The notes: a model not told the origin generated them from the sequence alone. A DNA stretch of 64,000 nt from UBA1479 sp040216635 (GCA_040216635.1 JAVJOU010000023.1:1-64000); one strand, 5' to 3'. Counted from the stretch's first letter, positions 8,201-15,764 are shown. Made by a program: numbers and translations.

Positions 8201-8809
8201 CGCCGTGTCTTCCAGGGACAGGCCGTATTTGTTGGCGATGGGGCCGGCGGCTTTCATGGACTCGGCAATCATTTGCATGTCGACGTTCGCGCTGGCCGTC
8301 GCCGCTGCCAGTACGTCCGCGACCCGGCTTGCGTTGCCGGCGCTAATCCCGAACTGGCCCATGATCTTGCTGGCGATGCCTGCCGCATCGGCCAAGTCGG
8401 TGCCGCTGGCAGCCGCCAGGTCGAGGAACGCCGGCGTGCCGGCCAGGATCTTGTTGGCCTTCCAGCCGGCTTGCGCAAGGAAGCCCATCGCGTCTGCGGC
8501 CTGGCCTGCGGAAAATGCAGTGTTGGAGCCCAGGCTCTTGGCCAGGTCGCGCATCGCCTTGAGGCTGTCGCCTGTTTCGCCGGATATCGCCTCGACCCTA
8601 TTCATGGCGGACTCGAAATCGACGGCGGTTTTCAGCGTGAGGCCGCCAAAGGCAGCGATTGGCGCGGACACGCTTGCGGTCATTCCCTTACCCACGCTCT
8701 GCGCCATTTTTCCGAAATGGTCCATGTTCGTGGCCATGCGCTTCATGGTGGGTGAAAACTGATCCACCGCGCGGATGATGGCTTTGATGCTGAAAGTGTC
8801 TCCGGACAT
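5228..8809 (-). CDS. In-frame chimera: phage tape measure N-terminus fused to primase/helicase C-terminus
   Basis: The 1193-residue product joins two unrelated phage proteins. Residues 1 to about 438 are a TP901-type tape measure: an N-terminal helical part, repeated AADAMGFLAQAG / ANVDMQMIAESMKA signatures, and hydrophobic segments ending TGWAVAAAAAVY. From about residue 439 (ATGAEVHGLRGQR) it reads as the C-terminal part of a primase-polymerase/helicase. VWQPNRLDFAGG is typical of the primase side, and a Walker A-like APVQASGKT lies near residue 883, followed by VWDNIVGGF and LVMLTGNN. The start at 8809 has GGAGG upstream; an earlier ATG at 8863 has no such site. The breakpoint is near 7490-7495. 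Neither half is complete: the tape measure lacks its C-terminus and the primase its N-terminus. Most likely it arose by deletion between two prophages; whether the fusion is made is unknown. Confidence 0.8.
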   Translation of the reverse strand: MSGDTFSIKAIIRAVDQFSPTMKRMATNMDHFGKMAQSVGKGMTASVSAPIAAFGGLTLKTAVDFESAMNRVEAISGETGDSLKAMRDLAKSLGSNTAFSAGQAADAMGFLAQAGWKANKILAGTPAFLDLAAASGTDLADAAGIASKIMGQFGISAGNASRVADVLAAATASANVDMQMIAESMKAAGPIANKYGLSLEDTAAAIGLLGNVGIQGENAGNALKNTMLAMVNPAGEAGKMLEFLRVKTRDAEGNMLPLVDVLAGFGSALDKAGIGEGQKLQAIQTMFGKEGLAGATELLAQAQSGALQKYAESLTNVEGRARSMAQTMMKGAPGAVKNLASAFEGLQLAIARSGLLEWFSKAVKGLTGFIKNLSQTSPELLKLGTIVAGVAAVAGPALWAIGAMASGIAAITTAMAGLKLALLVNPLTGWAVAAAAAVYATGAEVHGLRGQRIYVAVEDASDIERAGQAIIARLWAAGHGHVEVSASGALLERTIADASVWQPNRLDFAGGAVCVSPLAQQRGEPDLIPGQKKLLDTKVAIPDPTADEIADVDARRADAKKRMRPAAEDARNTWIEARATETAGPDATPEDYDAARHTARRALEGGVLSGSFVLTVTVDGRTKSVTVEEVLNDPKRFHQAITKDPLEPEYDDHKDVGKLFLIGQLPRLYSFAHGPKSYRLTHAITEIQMVTGRTHDAVIETIRVLRETPDVYDFGAQIATVDNGRLRILDDAGLTHFLGGVIQFYQMKNPPRAIEAIKVLQDPPPRVVAPLIAQGHARRFKKLTAVTTVPTLRPDGTVFDKPGYDETTGILYEPAGEPPIVPAQPTIEQVKAALDTLWFPFREFPFVETEDRSVMLSALLTACVRPILPTAPAFGFDAPVQASGKTLLARCVGVLASGEPPAVYPHTFSRMGGDEEIRKRLLTVLLEGHRAFVWDNIVGGFDSPALAAMLTAERFTDRILGKNASDSPPNKLLVMLTGNNLQLTGDMTRRVLMCRIDPKTDKAFAREFDLDPYRHVRDHRLELVVAGLTILRGWLVSGADRVPGRMASFENWDDLVRQAVAWMGRDVLPGEFADVMNAVVQAQDNDPERADMIELMDAWREKFGGDWVPVRTIVSVADVETRIGGALSSLMNGRDLAVKAVGKALAFRAGRICGGMRLEFKNNTATNAKLWRVAAIGDEGAGKVYIGDDGAPF

Positions 8810-8911
8810 CGATCTAGCCTCCAATGGGTATGGAAAGAGTGCCGGGCCGTGGCACTCGCCCACGGCCCGGCGGTGGAGAGGCGGGGTTGCCTATGCCCCG
8901 CCTGGCTGACG

Positions 8912-9244
8912 CTAGACGGTCACGCCATTGAGGCGAATCTTGACGCTCGATGCACCGTTGCCAGCCGCCGTAAGGGCGGCACCGATCAGCTTGTTACCCG
9001 AGGCGGTGACGGTGCATTCCTTGTTGGTATCGTCCCAGTAAATCTTCGCGCCCTGCGCAACCACGTCAGTGGACAACTTGGGTAGGGTCATGACGCCAAC
9101 CGTCAGGGCTTCAACTTTGGCGTCGGTCAGCGCATCGCCGGTCGCTACGGCGAAGATGCTGCCAACCAGCAGGCCTTGGCCGCTGGTGACATCGTAGGGG
9201 GCAGTCAGGGTGACGACGTGACCCTCGGAAACGTAATTCTTCAT
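8912..9244 (-). CDS. Capsid cement/decoration protein, DUF2190-like
   Basis: The 110-residue protein starts MKNYVSEGHVVTLTAPYDV and contains SGQGLLVGSIFAVA and VAQGAKIYWDD. Both motifs are typical of DUF2190 proteins, small beta-rich proteins that decorate phage heads. The start has GGAAGGAA upstream. It directly follows the protease/capsid gene with an 18-bp gap, the standard position for a head-stabilising protein. The next gene is the tape measure chimera, so the connector and tail-tube genes normally found in between are missing. Confidence 0.8.
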   Translation of the reverse strand: MKNYVSEGHVVTLTAPYDVTSGQGLLVGSIFAVATGDALTDAKVEALTVGVMTLPKLSTDVVAQGAKIYWDDTNKECTVTASGNKLIGAALTAAGNGASSVKIRLNGVTV

Positions 9245-9262
9245 CGCAAAAATTCCTTCCGA

Positions 9263-11146
9263 TTATTCGCCGGCGCCGGGGTTTTTGTAGAGGCCGCGCC
9301 AGTCGATGACGCCGACACCAAAGAACAGCAAAACCCGAAACTCCCAGCCCAGTTTGTTGAACAGGCGATGGGCCTCAACGGTTGGCCCCGATGAGCCGTC
9401 GAGATAGGCGTATTCGATGGTGTCAAAGACGTAAGGATCGGCTGCCAGATACCAGGCGGCGGTGCTCACGGCATCAAGACGGGGGTCGACTACCAGTTCC
9501 AGTTTCCCGGCATGGGGGTTCACGTCGCTGACTTTGGTGGCTTGAATGGCCGTCAGCACCTGTTCGGATGAGGTTTCCAACGCGGAGGGAACGACCAGAT
9601 ACTTGGGGGTGACGTTGATGGGGTCCGTCCCATCCAAGCCTGTTTGCTGGCGCATTCCGTTTCGCGCGGCTCCCAACGTATCGACGCCGAGAGCCCCACC
9701 GGACCCTGCGAGGTTTCCATGGTCCGCGTGGAAAAGGGTTTTGTTGTCGGCCTTCATGGTGGGGCCAAGTCCGGCATTGTCCGTCAACGCCGAAATGAGC
9801 AATTTGCTCTCGGTGTTTCGTGCCCACTTGGTGGCAAGACGGAACTGGTTTTGCAGAGCCCCCAGGTCATCGTTGACCATGGCCTCGAAGGTCAGGCCGA
9901 AGCGAATGCCGAAAGGCTTCACCTTATAGGTTTCGTCGGAATCCGTGATTGTCGTGTACGGAATTTCCGCATGTTCGTTCAGTTCCGCCAGTTCCCCGGA
10001 ACCATCGACCATTACGTTGTGTTTATCCCGGAAGTCCCGGGCGGTGGATTGGCGCCCAATGACCTTGAGCGCGGACGGCGCCGCGTCGTAGCCTTTCCGC
10101 AGGGTTTTGTTGGAGACTTCGCCAAGAACGGCCTGAAAGTCGCTGCTGGTATGAAGGCCGGCCATTGTCCGCTGCACCAAAGTGGCGGGGGAGAGGCCCA
10201 GGGTCGACTCGCCATGCCATTCAAGGATGGTGCGGCAGAGTTCCGGCATGGTCCGGCCCATGAATTGGCGGGCCATTCCTTCCGGCGGTTCCTGTCCGGG
10301 CATGACGCGGGAAACGATGGCTTCGGCCATGGCGGAACGCCGCACGTTGGGATCGTCGCCCGACCAATTCACCACGCCGCGCACTTCATGTTGATTTGCC
10401 GGCAGATGATTGGTGGTGTCCGGTTCACTGGCGATATTTTGGTCGCGCATCTGCAAGAGTTCCTTTCGCGCATCTTCGATGGAGAGGCCCCGGTCGAACA
10501 TGGAGCGGGCCACGCTGGTGCCGTGCCCGGCAAGGGCTGCAAGATCCATGATGCCGGCGGCACGTTCTCGGGTTTCGTCTGCGTTGCCAAGGCTGGCCGT
10601 TCCCGCCGTGTCGAGTGAGCGGATAAAGGAACTGGCGTCAGCCGGTACCGGCACAACGGAAATTTCCATGGGCTCCCACCGCGTGGCCGTCAGCACGGTT
10701 TCGCCGTTGTCGCCCCGGCTTTCCTTGTATTCATGGACCTGGTAGCCGACCGATACGTTGCGGATGATGCCCGCCACGATATCGCGCCAAATCGGCTCAA
10801 CGTCGGCGCGCTCCGAAAACCGAACGGTGGCGATGCCCTGTCCATGTTCAACGCGGGCGTTGACCACGATGCCAATAACATCTTCCGCCTTGCCATTGCG
10901 GTGCCCGTTCAGAACGGGAGCATTGCCGTTCTGTAGGCGCCGCATATCGACGTGACGCGGGTCCATGGAAAGGCGTTCCAGGTAGGGACCATCCACCAGG
11001 CCGGAGCGCCGAACTTCTGCGCCGGTGGACCAAACCAACTCTGCCGTGCGGGCTTCTTCGTCAACCGAAGTGGGTTTAACTCCCGCATCCCGCAGATAGG
11101 TGATGTCCTGCGCCGGCGCCGCGCGGTTTTTCTTGCCCCACAGCAT
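9263..11146 (-). CDS. Prohead protease-major capsid protein fusion
   Basis: The product has 627 residues. The N-terminal domain resembles HK97-type prohead proteases (S78): a His in APVLNGHRNG (H82) and a Ser in IIRNVSVGY (S132) are the likely catalytic residues. A linker (about 180-330) leads to a major capsid domain, recognisable by a segment near FRDKHNVMVDGSGELAELNE and by PFGIRFGLTFEAMVNDDLGA. In this family the protease cuts itself from the capsid during head maturation. The start codon overlaps the stop of the upstream gene (TGATG at 11146), implying coupled translation. It appears intact. The domain order and key residues make the call firm; the exact cleavage site is not visible. Confidence 0.88.
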   Translation of the reverse strand: MLWGKKNRAAPAQDITYLRDAGVKPTSVDEEARTAELVWSTGAEVRRSGLVDGPYLERLSMDPRHVDMRRLQNGNAPVLNGHRNGKAEDVIGIVVNARVEHGQGIATVRFSERADVEPIWRDIVAGIIRNVSVGYQVHEYKESRGDNGETVLTATRWEPMEISVVPVPADASSFIRSLDTAGTASLGNADETRERAAGIMDLAALAGHGTSVARSMFDRGLSIEDARKELLQMRDQNIASEPDTTNHLPANQHEVRGVVNWSGDDPNVRRSAMAEAIVSRVMPGQEPPEGMARQFMGRTMPELCRTILEWHGESTLGLSPATLVQRTMAGLHTSSDFQAVLGEVSNKTLRKGYDAAPSALKVIGRQSTARDFRDKHNVMVDGSGELAELNEHAEIPYTTITDSDETYKVKPFGIRFGLTFEAMVNDDLGALQNQFRLATKWARNTESKLLISALTDNAGLGPTMKADNKTLFHADHGNLAGSGGALGVDTLGAARNGMRQQTGLDGTDPINVTPKYLVVPSALETSSEQVLTAIQATKVSDVNPHAGKLELVVDPRLDAVSTAAWYLAADPYVFDTIEYAYLDGSSGPTVEAHRLFNKLGWEFRVLLFFGVGVIDWRGLYKNPGAGE

Positions 11147-11682
11147 CAGTTGATTTCCATCGCGGCGAGATTGGCATCGGTCCTGGCCAGGAGTGATGTC
11201 AGGTTCAGGATACCCATGGCATCCCCGGCGGATGAGCCCATTTCACGAATGCTGCGCATGGTCTGCGTCAGGTCGTCCCAGCCGAAGGCGGGTTGAGCAG
11301 CCACTTCCTCATCGAGGATGGTGAAGGTGAACAGCAAGAACACCGGGTTTTCGGAATCGCGGCGGTCCATCAGGATGGTGCGCGCCTTTTCCGCCGGCAC
11401 ATGCCAGCGCATTTTGCCCGGCAGATTTTCCGCCAACATCTTGGCAAGCCGGCTGAACACCACGGCGGCTTTCGGCCACGTCAAGCCAAGGTCTTGGTGC
11501 AGAGCACCGAGAATGGCGGCTTCGTAGACCCCCAGCCGGTCGAAGGTTCGAGGAGAGTTTTCGTTTTCGCCCGGGGTGCCGGGGAAAAGCATCAGTTCGC
11601 GGCGAACCAACTGCCGGAGATCCTGGTGCGAAATTTCCGCCACCTGAGCGGCGAGGGGGGTGGAAAGCGCGTCGGCTGACAT
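11146..11682 (-). CDS. Phage protein of unknown function
   Basis: This 178-residue protein lies directly upstream of the protease/capsid gene and overlaps its start by one base (TGATG). The start at 11682 is favoured because GGAGGA sits just upstream, although two earlier in-frame ATGs exist. It is acidic, helical and without visible signal or membrane segments. It contains DLRQLVRRELMLFPG and TFDRLGVYEAAILGALHQDL. Its place and coupling suggest a head-assembly role, for example a scaffold or small adaptor, but I do not recognise a family. Confidence 0.6.
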   Translation of the reverse strand: MSADALSTPLAAQVAEISHQDLRQLVRRELMLFPGTPGENENSPRTFDRLGVYEAAILGALHQDLGLTWPKAAVVFSRLAKMLAENLPGKMRWHVPAEKARTILMDRRDSENPVFLLFTFTILDEEVAAQPAFGWDDLTQTMRSIREMGSSAGDAMGILNLTSLLARTDANLAAMEIN

Positions 11683-11766
11683 TGGTTCCTCCATCACAAA
11701 AATTCTGGTGATAAGAGTAATCAGCCGACGCGCAAATAAAAATATCCCGCCTGATATCAGGCTATA

Positions 11767-12321
11767 TCATTTGATATCACACAGCCTGAATTGAGCCCCG
11801 GTCGTGGACCCGAAAGTATTGGCCCGCATCCATTCGTCCAGGTCATTGATCGCGTAACGCACTGGGCCGCGCTTCTTGCCTCTCGCTCGGATGAATTTGG
11901 GACCGGCGCCGGACACGCGCCAGTTCTCAAGCGTACCAGGAGTGAAGCCAAGGTAGGCAGCAGCTTCCTTGGTGTTGAGGAATCGGGCAGTTCGCACCTT
12001 GATGCCCACCATGCCGTCCAGCGCCGTGGCCACCAGCTGGTGAATGTTGCGGCATGCACTGTCGACGGCATCGGGGTCATTCGACATTTCCAGCAACGCC
12101 AGTTGGGATTGGATGGCGTGCAGCTTTGCAATCACGTCTTCCGGTGTCTTCGCCTCCATGCCAGCAAGGGTTGGGATTAGTTCGAACATTGTCCGGTCTG
12201 CTTCCAGGGCCAGTTCAAATGCAAGTTCATGGTCGCTGGTGCCGAAGCCCTGGCTTTGCAGTTCGTCTGAACGTTGGCGCAACGCTTCGATTTCTTTTCC
12301 GATGTCTGCTGCTGTTTGCAT
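11767..12321 (-). CDS. Helix-turn-helix protein of the integrated element
   Basis: The start at 12321 is preceded by AAAGGATCG; an upstream ATG at 12411 would add 30 residues of low-complexity, Pro-rich sequence. The 184-residue product has a helical N-terminal half (residues 1-115) and a C-terminal MerR/excisionase-type winged helix: FLNTKEAAAYLGFTPGTLE, then a basic wing (RARGKKRG) and an aromatic ...DLDEWMR end. Stand-alone versions of this domain act as excisionases or transcription regulators. The 57-bp repeat region at 12528-12641 lies just upstream and could be its target. Its regulatory role is inferred from the fold and position. Confidence 0.7.
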   Translation of the reverse strand: MQTAADIGKEIEALRQRSDELQSQGFGTSDHELAFELALEADRTMFELIPTLAGMEAKTPEDVIAKLHAIQSQLALLEMSNDPDAVDSACRNIHQLVATALDGMVGIKVRTARFLNTKEAAAYLGFTPGTLENWRVSGAGPKFIRARGKKRGPVRYAINDLDEWMRANTFGSTTGAQFRLCDIK

Positions 12322-12527
12322 TTTTCGATCCTTTATTTGGGGTGAAGGGGAGGGGGGACCACTAAAGAACAAACGATAAGTTGGAGCCGCCGAACAGCGA
12401 AACGGCGCCATGCCGCGCTGACCTGCGTGCGAAAGGGCCTAGGAAGAACCTACGCCACCATGATGGGCCGCCGATTGGATGGCGGCCCATATGTACGTAG
12501 TACATAAGACACTTCGCCGTGCATCCT

Positions 12528-12641
12528 TTGTGCAGTATTTCCAAGCACTTACGACGAACCGTTGTGCACCTTTGTGCAACATCGTTGTGCAGCAAAATCA
12601 ATAGGTTACTGCTAACCATTGTGCACCTCTGTGCAGTCTTG
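12528..12641. repeat. Diverged 57-bp direct repeat carrying TTGTGCA boxes
   Basis: TTGTGCA or CTGTGCA occurs at 12528, 12562, 12572, 12585, 12619 and 12629. The second three are the first three shifted by exactly 57 bp, and the paired form TTGTGCACC(T)NTGTGCA appears in each copy. The array covers the last bases of the RepA-like gene and the gap before the HTH gene. No convincing coding sequence lies between 12322 and 12611. The layout suits a replication-initiator iteron array or a multi-site operator. Confidence 0.65.
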
Positions 12642-14066
12642 CGGCACACGGGCCAAGCCGAGACTGCGCGTCCGATTGTGATGCTTGCCGACTGGCATAT
12701 TTGCTTTTATCGCACCGCTGTTGAGCAGTCGGTCCATCGCCCCTGCCAAGTCTGTCTTGGTAAAGCCGTTCGTTGCTTGGTGACTACGCATGACCCTTGG
12801 CGCGTAGTTTTTCGCCTGGGGAGAGTGGGATACGTTTCGCTGCTGTTCGGTCAGGGCGTCCAGCGCGGCAAGGAAGGCTTCATCAGCCTGGCGCTCCCGC
12901 ACGTTTCTCTCAATCCTGGCGACGGTGCCGCTGTCGGCACCCTGGACGCGGAAATATCCATCGTACCATTCCAGGATCAGCTTATCCCCGATGCCGGCAT
13001 AATTGGCTTTTTGCTTTTCTAGAATGCGTAGCCGCGTCAATTCTTCGGCTGGCGCTTCATCGTCATCTTCGTACCGCGTCAGGTTGAGGCGGGACCGGAA
13101 GGACGCATCCCAAGCCGTCGAACCGGAATAGTCGCTGGATTTACTGGGATGGGCGCAAAGGACAACCGCGCCATCAATTTCATGGGCGATACGGGCCAGA
13201 ATTTCATTCAGGTAGCGAGTGACCTGCGCGCGGCTGTTCTCATCCCCACCGAACGTCGCGGCGGCAGTATCCACGACGATAAGTTGGGCGCCGAACTCTT
13301 TGACCTGGCCAAGCAGCCAATCATACAGCTTGGTCCCGGCCAGTCCGTCGTCTTGAAAATCCATCAGCATGGATGGAAGGCCGTGCAGGCTGGTCAGAAG
13401 CATGCCTTCCAAGTCGGCACTGCTGCATGCGAAGTGGCGGTTGATGGCATGTTGCCGACGCCAAAGTTCATCATGTTCATCTTCACAGAATAGGCCGAAG
13501 ACCTTAACCCGGGCCGTTTGCATTCCAAGCCAGGGTTGCCCCAGCGCGCAGGCTGTCAGCAGCATTTGGGCAAGCAGCGATTTCCCGTTGCCTGGCGGAC
13601 CATATAACCCGGTGACATGGCGCCAAGGAATCCAGCCGTCAACGATCCAGCGCCGCGCCGGCGGTTCTTCATCGCCCCACCGCAGAGGGTCGATCAGGGG
13701 CGGTGGGTTGAAGGCGTCTTCACCGCTTTGCGGTTCTTCAAAAGGGGGCATGAAATTGGCCTCCATGGCGGCATAGCGTGGAGGGACATAATCGGGGTCA
13801 TATGGCACGGGAGAGAGCGTTTCCGCGAAATAGCCGAACACGGGGCAGTCCAGTGCTAGGTTGTTGCCCGGGTCAATCGTGGAGAGGTCCAGGCCAATTT
13901 CCTGATGCAGGATCTCTAAGGCTGTGCTGGTGTCGCAATGCCGGCCCGTTGCCGCCAGGCAGATGACGGGGCCATGTGGCGTATCAATCCGTTCTTCTGT
14001 CCAGTCTTCGTGCTGCGGGCGGACGCCTAGATCATCGAAGAACGCGGGAATGTCGCAGTCCAGCAT
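12612..14066 (-). CDS. RepA-like AAA ATPase (phage/plasmid replication helicase type)
   Basis: The 484-residue product has an N-terminal region of about 130 residues and then a RecA-fold ATPase. The Walker A motif GPPGNGKS is in HVTGLYGPPGNGKSLLAQ. Walker B is QLIVVDTAA, and a later VVLCAHPSKSS is typical of RepA/KaiC-like hexameric helicases. The start at 14066 is chosen because its ATG overlaps the stop of the AlpA-like gene (TGATG), indicating coupled translation; an in-frame ATG at 14090 lies inside that gene. It is the likely replication module of the right-hand element. The TTGTGCA repeats begin within its last codons and may be its binding sites. Function is inferred from the fold. Confidence 0.8.
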   Translation of the reverse strand: MLDCDIPAFFDDLGVRPQHEDWTEERIDTPHGPVICLAATGRHCDTSTALEILHQEIGLDLSTIDPGNNLALDCPVFGYFAETLSPVPYDPDYVPPRYAAMEANFMPPFEEPQSGEDAFNPPPLIDPLRWGDEEPPARRWIVDGWIPWRHVTGLYGPPGNGKSLLAQMLLTACALGQPWLGMQTARVKVFGLFCEDEHDELWRRQHAINRHFACSSADLEGMLLTSLHGLPSMLMDFQDDGLAGTKLYDWLLGQVKEFGAQLIVVDTAAATFGGDENSRAQVTRYLNEILARIAHEIDGAVVLCAHPSKSSDYSGSTAWDASFRSRLNLTRYEDDDEAPAEELTRLRILEKQKANYAGIGDKLILEWYDGYFRVQGADSGTVARIERNVRERQADEAFLAALDALTEQQRNVSHSPQAKNYAPRVMRSHQATNGFTKTDLAGAMDRLLNSGAIKANMPVGKHHNRTRSLGLARVPQDCTEVHNG

Positions 14067-14239
14067 CACCGCCCCTGTTCCTCGATCCACTGTTCCAGTT
14101 TGTCACGGGGATACAGGCAGCGTCCGCCGATTTTAACGAAGCCTGGGCCGATGCCCTTCATTGCCCATCGGGCGAGCGTAACAGTTGATATACGCAGTAA
14201 TCTGGCCACTTCAGGCCGCAAAAGCATTTCAGGTGCATC
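14066..14239 (-). CDS. AlpA-like excisionase/regulator (57 aa)
   Basis: This short gene encodes a compact winged helix: LRPEVARLLRISTVTLARW, then a basic wing GFVKIGGRCLYPRDKLEQW. This is the AlpA/MerR-like fold of element-encoded excisionases, and it sits between integrase and RepA as is usual. Its stop overlaps the RepA-like start (TGATG). The start is uncertain: the ATG at 14239 gives MHLKCFLRPEV, with no clear ribosome site. The ATG at 14246 gives MADAPEM in another frame, and losing one base from the A-run at 14220-14224 would join it to LLRPEVARLL. That would be the more typical N-terminus, so a one-base change or a sequencing error is possible. Confidence 0.7.
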   Translation of the reverse strand, partial: DAPEMLLRPEVARLLRISTVTLARWAMKGIGPGFVKIGGRCLYPRDKLEQWIEEQGR

Positions 14240-14267
14240 AGCCATAGGGTGGAGCGTCCATGTTTTA

Positions 14268-14293
14268 ATTGCTGATAAAAGTTATCAGCAATT
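14268..14293. promoter_or_regulatory. Perfect 12-bp inverted repeat upstream of the AlpA-like gene
   Basis: AATTGCTGATAA is followed after two bases by its exact inverse complement. It lies 29 bp upstream of the AlpA-like start in an AT-rich gap. No T-run follows on either strand, so it is more likely an operator than a terminator. A second small palindrome, GGTACA-A-TGTACC, lies at 14323-14335 just beyond the integrase stop codon. Confidence 0.55.
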
Positions 14294-14336
14294 CTTCAAA
14301 AAAGTCAACAAATATGATAATTGGTACAATGTACCA

Positions 14337-15557
14337 CTACATATTGCGTGTGCTGTGAAGGTCTACAACGTTCCTGGGCTTCCCAATCTCCAGCCTTAGA
14401 ACGTGCCCGGCCCATGCGTCCAAGGCGCGGCGCTTTTCGTCGTCGTAGCCATATCGGTTGTAAACCGCCGCGACGCCGGAAATCTGCCCGCTGGTGTGGT
14501 TGAGCACCTTTTCAACGACATGTGGGGCAATACCTAATTGCGCCATGCCGCTGGACGCGGTGCGCCTCAAGTCGTGGTTCCGCCAGCCAGTCACGCCGGA
14601 CAATTTATCCAGTTCCGCTTTGGCCTTTGTCAGGCCGGAAGCGTAGGTCGTTGCCTTGGGATTGCCCCGGGCGGGAAACACCAGGGTCGCATTGTATCGC
14701 GGCAACGCCTTCAATAGGTCGACCACCGCGTCGGGTAAGGGTACTTGGTGAGCCCGGTTCGACTTGGTGCGGTCACCTTCCAGCGTCCACGTCTTATTTT
14801 CCAGGTCCAGCTCCGCCCACTGCATGCCGGCCACTTCGTCTCGACGCTGCGCCGTCAAAATTAGAAGCTGATAAATTCCGCTCCATGGCCATGCCATTTT
14901 CCCAGCGGCAGTCCAAACGGCTTTGAGTTCATCGCTGGTCAAAACCCGGTCCCGTGAAATTTCCCTACCGAGTTTCTTCACGCCTTGGGCCGGGTTGTTG
15001 TCCACAAGATCCCGCTCAATGCCCCAATTGAAGACTTTCCGGATAAGGGCCAGCAGGCGGTTGGAAGCAATCGGGGCGCCCCGGTTGTAGACAGTCTCGA
15101 TTAGGCGGATCACGTCGGCCCTGCGGATGGTTTCCACCTTCCTATGGCGCCATTCCGGCAACACGTCGCCATTCAGTTTCTTTTCGTCTTCCTTTCCGGT
15201 TCGTTTGTTCGGGGTCGCGTGTCGCTGCAGGTATTCCTGGGCAAGTTCGCCAAAGGTCTGGGGACGAGTCTTCCGTTGCTGGATTTTATCGGCGGCGGGG
15301 TCAAAACCTTTCTCCACGGCCTCCAATGCTTTCCGGGCATCTTCCCTCGCGTCCGCAAGCGACTTGGCCGGATAGGTTCCCAAGGTCATGCGCCGGCGGC
15401 GGCCATAGGCATAGAACATGAGGAACCAGGTCTTGCGCCCCTTGTCGGTCACGCGAACGCCGAAGCCTGGCAAGACCGCATCCCAAAGTTCATAGCGCGC
15501 GCCATTAGCGGGCTTGGCGCCCGCAACAGATTTGTCTGTCAGCCGTTGTGTTGCCAT
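14337..15557 (-). CDS. Tyrosine integrase, P4/DUF4102 type
   Basis: The 406-residue protein catalyses site-specific recombination between the element and the tRNA-Lys gene. It has the N-terminal arm-binding domain (GVRVTDKGRKTWFLMFYAYG), a core-binding domain (about 100-200) and a complete catalytic domain. The likely catalytic residues are R238 (TAQRRDE), K265, H328 and R331 (HDLRR), H354 (NHTSG) and Y366 (YNRYG). It reads leftward, away from the att copy at 15714, with about 130 bp between them. The full set of residues suggests it is still active. It is a different gene from the truncated integrase at 1-771, although both use the same tRNA end. Confidence 0.93.
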   Translation of the reverse strand: MATQRLTDKSVAGAKPANGARYELWDAVLPGFGVRVTDKGRKTWFLMFYAYGRRRRMTLGTYPAKSLADAREDARKALEAVEKGFDPAADKIQQRKTRPQTFGELAQEYLQRHATPNKRTGKEDEKKLNGDVLPEWRHRKVETIRRADVIRLIETVYNRGAPIASNRLLALIRKVFNWGIERDLVDNNPAQGVKKLGREISRDRVLTSDELKAVWTAAGKMAWPWSGIYQLLILTAQRRDEVAGMQWAELDLENKTWTLEGDRTKSNRAHQVPLPDAVVDLLKALPRYNATLVFPARGNPKATTYASGLTKAKAELDKLSGVTGWRNHDLRRTASSGMAQLGIAPHVVEKVLNHTSGQISGVAAVYNRYGYDDEKRRALDAWAGHVLRLEIGKPRNVVDLHSTRNM

Positions 15558-15713
15558 GTCCGGGGTTCCACTGGGGTTCCATCAGGGGTGGTGCTTGGCG
15601 CATTATGATGCTCACCGGCCCGGAGAAAGGCAAGGAGAAAAAACTAGCAAAAACAAGTGGTTAGTTATTATTATAATGGGGTGAGGTTGGTTGCGATGGA
15701 ATGCAGTTCTGGG

Positions 15714-15760
15714 ACTTTTAATCAGTAGGTCGCAGGTTCGATCCCTGCAGCGCGTACCAA
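15714..15760 (+). other. Attachment site: 3' end of a tRNA-Lys gene (copy 2)
   Basis: This copy has the same 47-base span as 1024-1070, with three differences. Two of them swap the closing T-stem pair from A-T (copy 1) to G-C, so both copies can still fold a proper T-arm. The 5' half of a tRNA is absent here too. It is directly followed by a strong terminator and conserved chromosomal genes, so it marks the chromosomal end of the integrated DNA. Confidence 0.88.
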
Positions 15761-15764
15761 TTCG

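Noticed and set aside
12362..12649. Leftward 95-aa open frame over the TTGTGCA repeats
   Set aside because: Its composition follows the repeats and it overlaps the RepA-like 3' end; more likely a control region.
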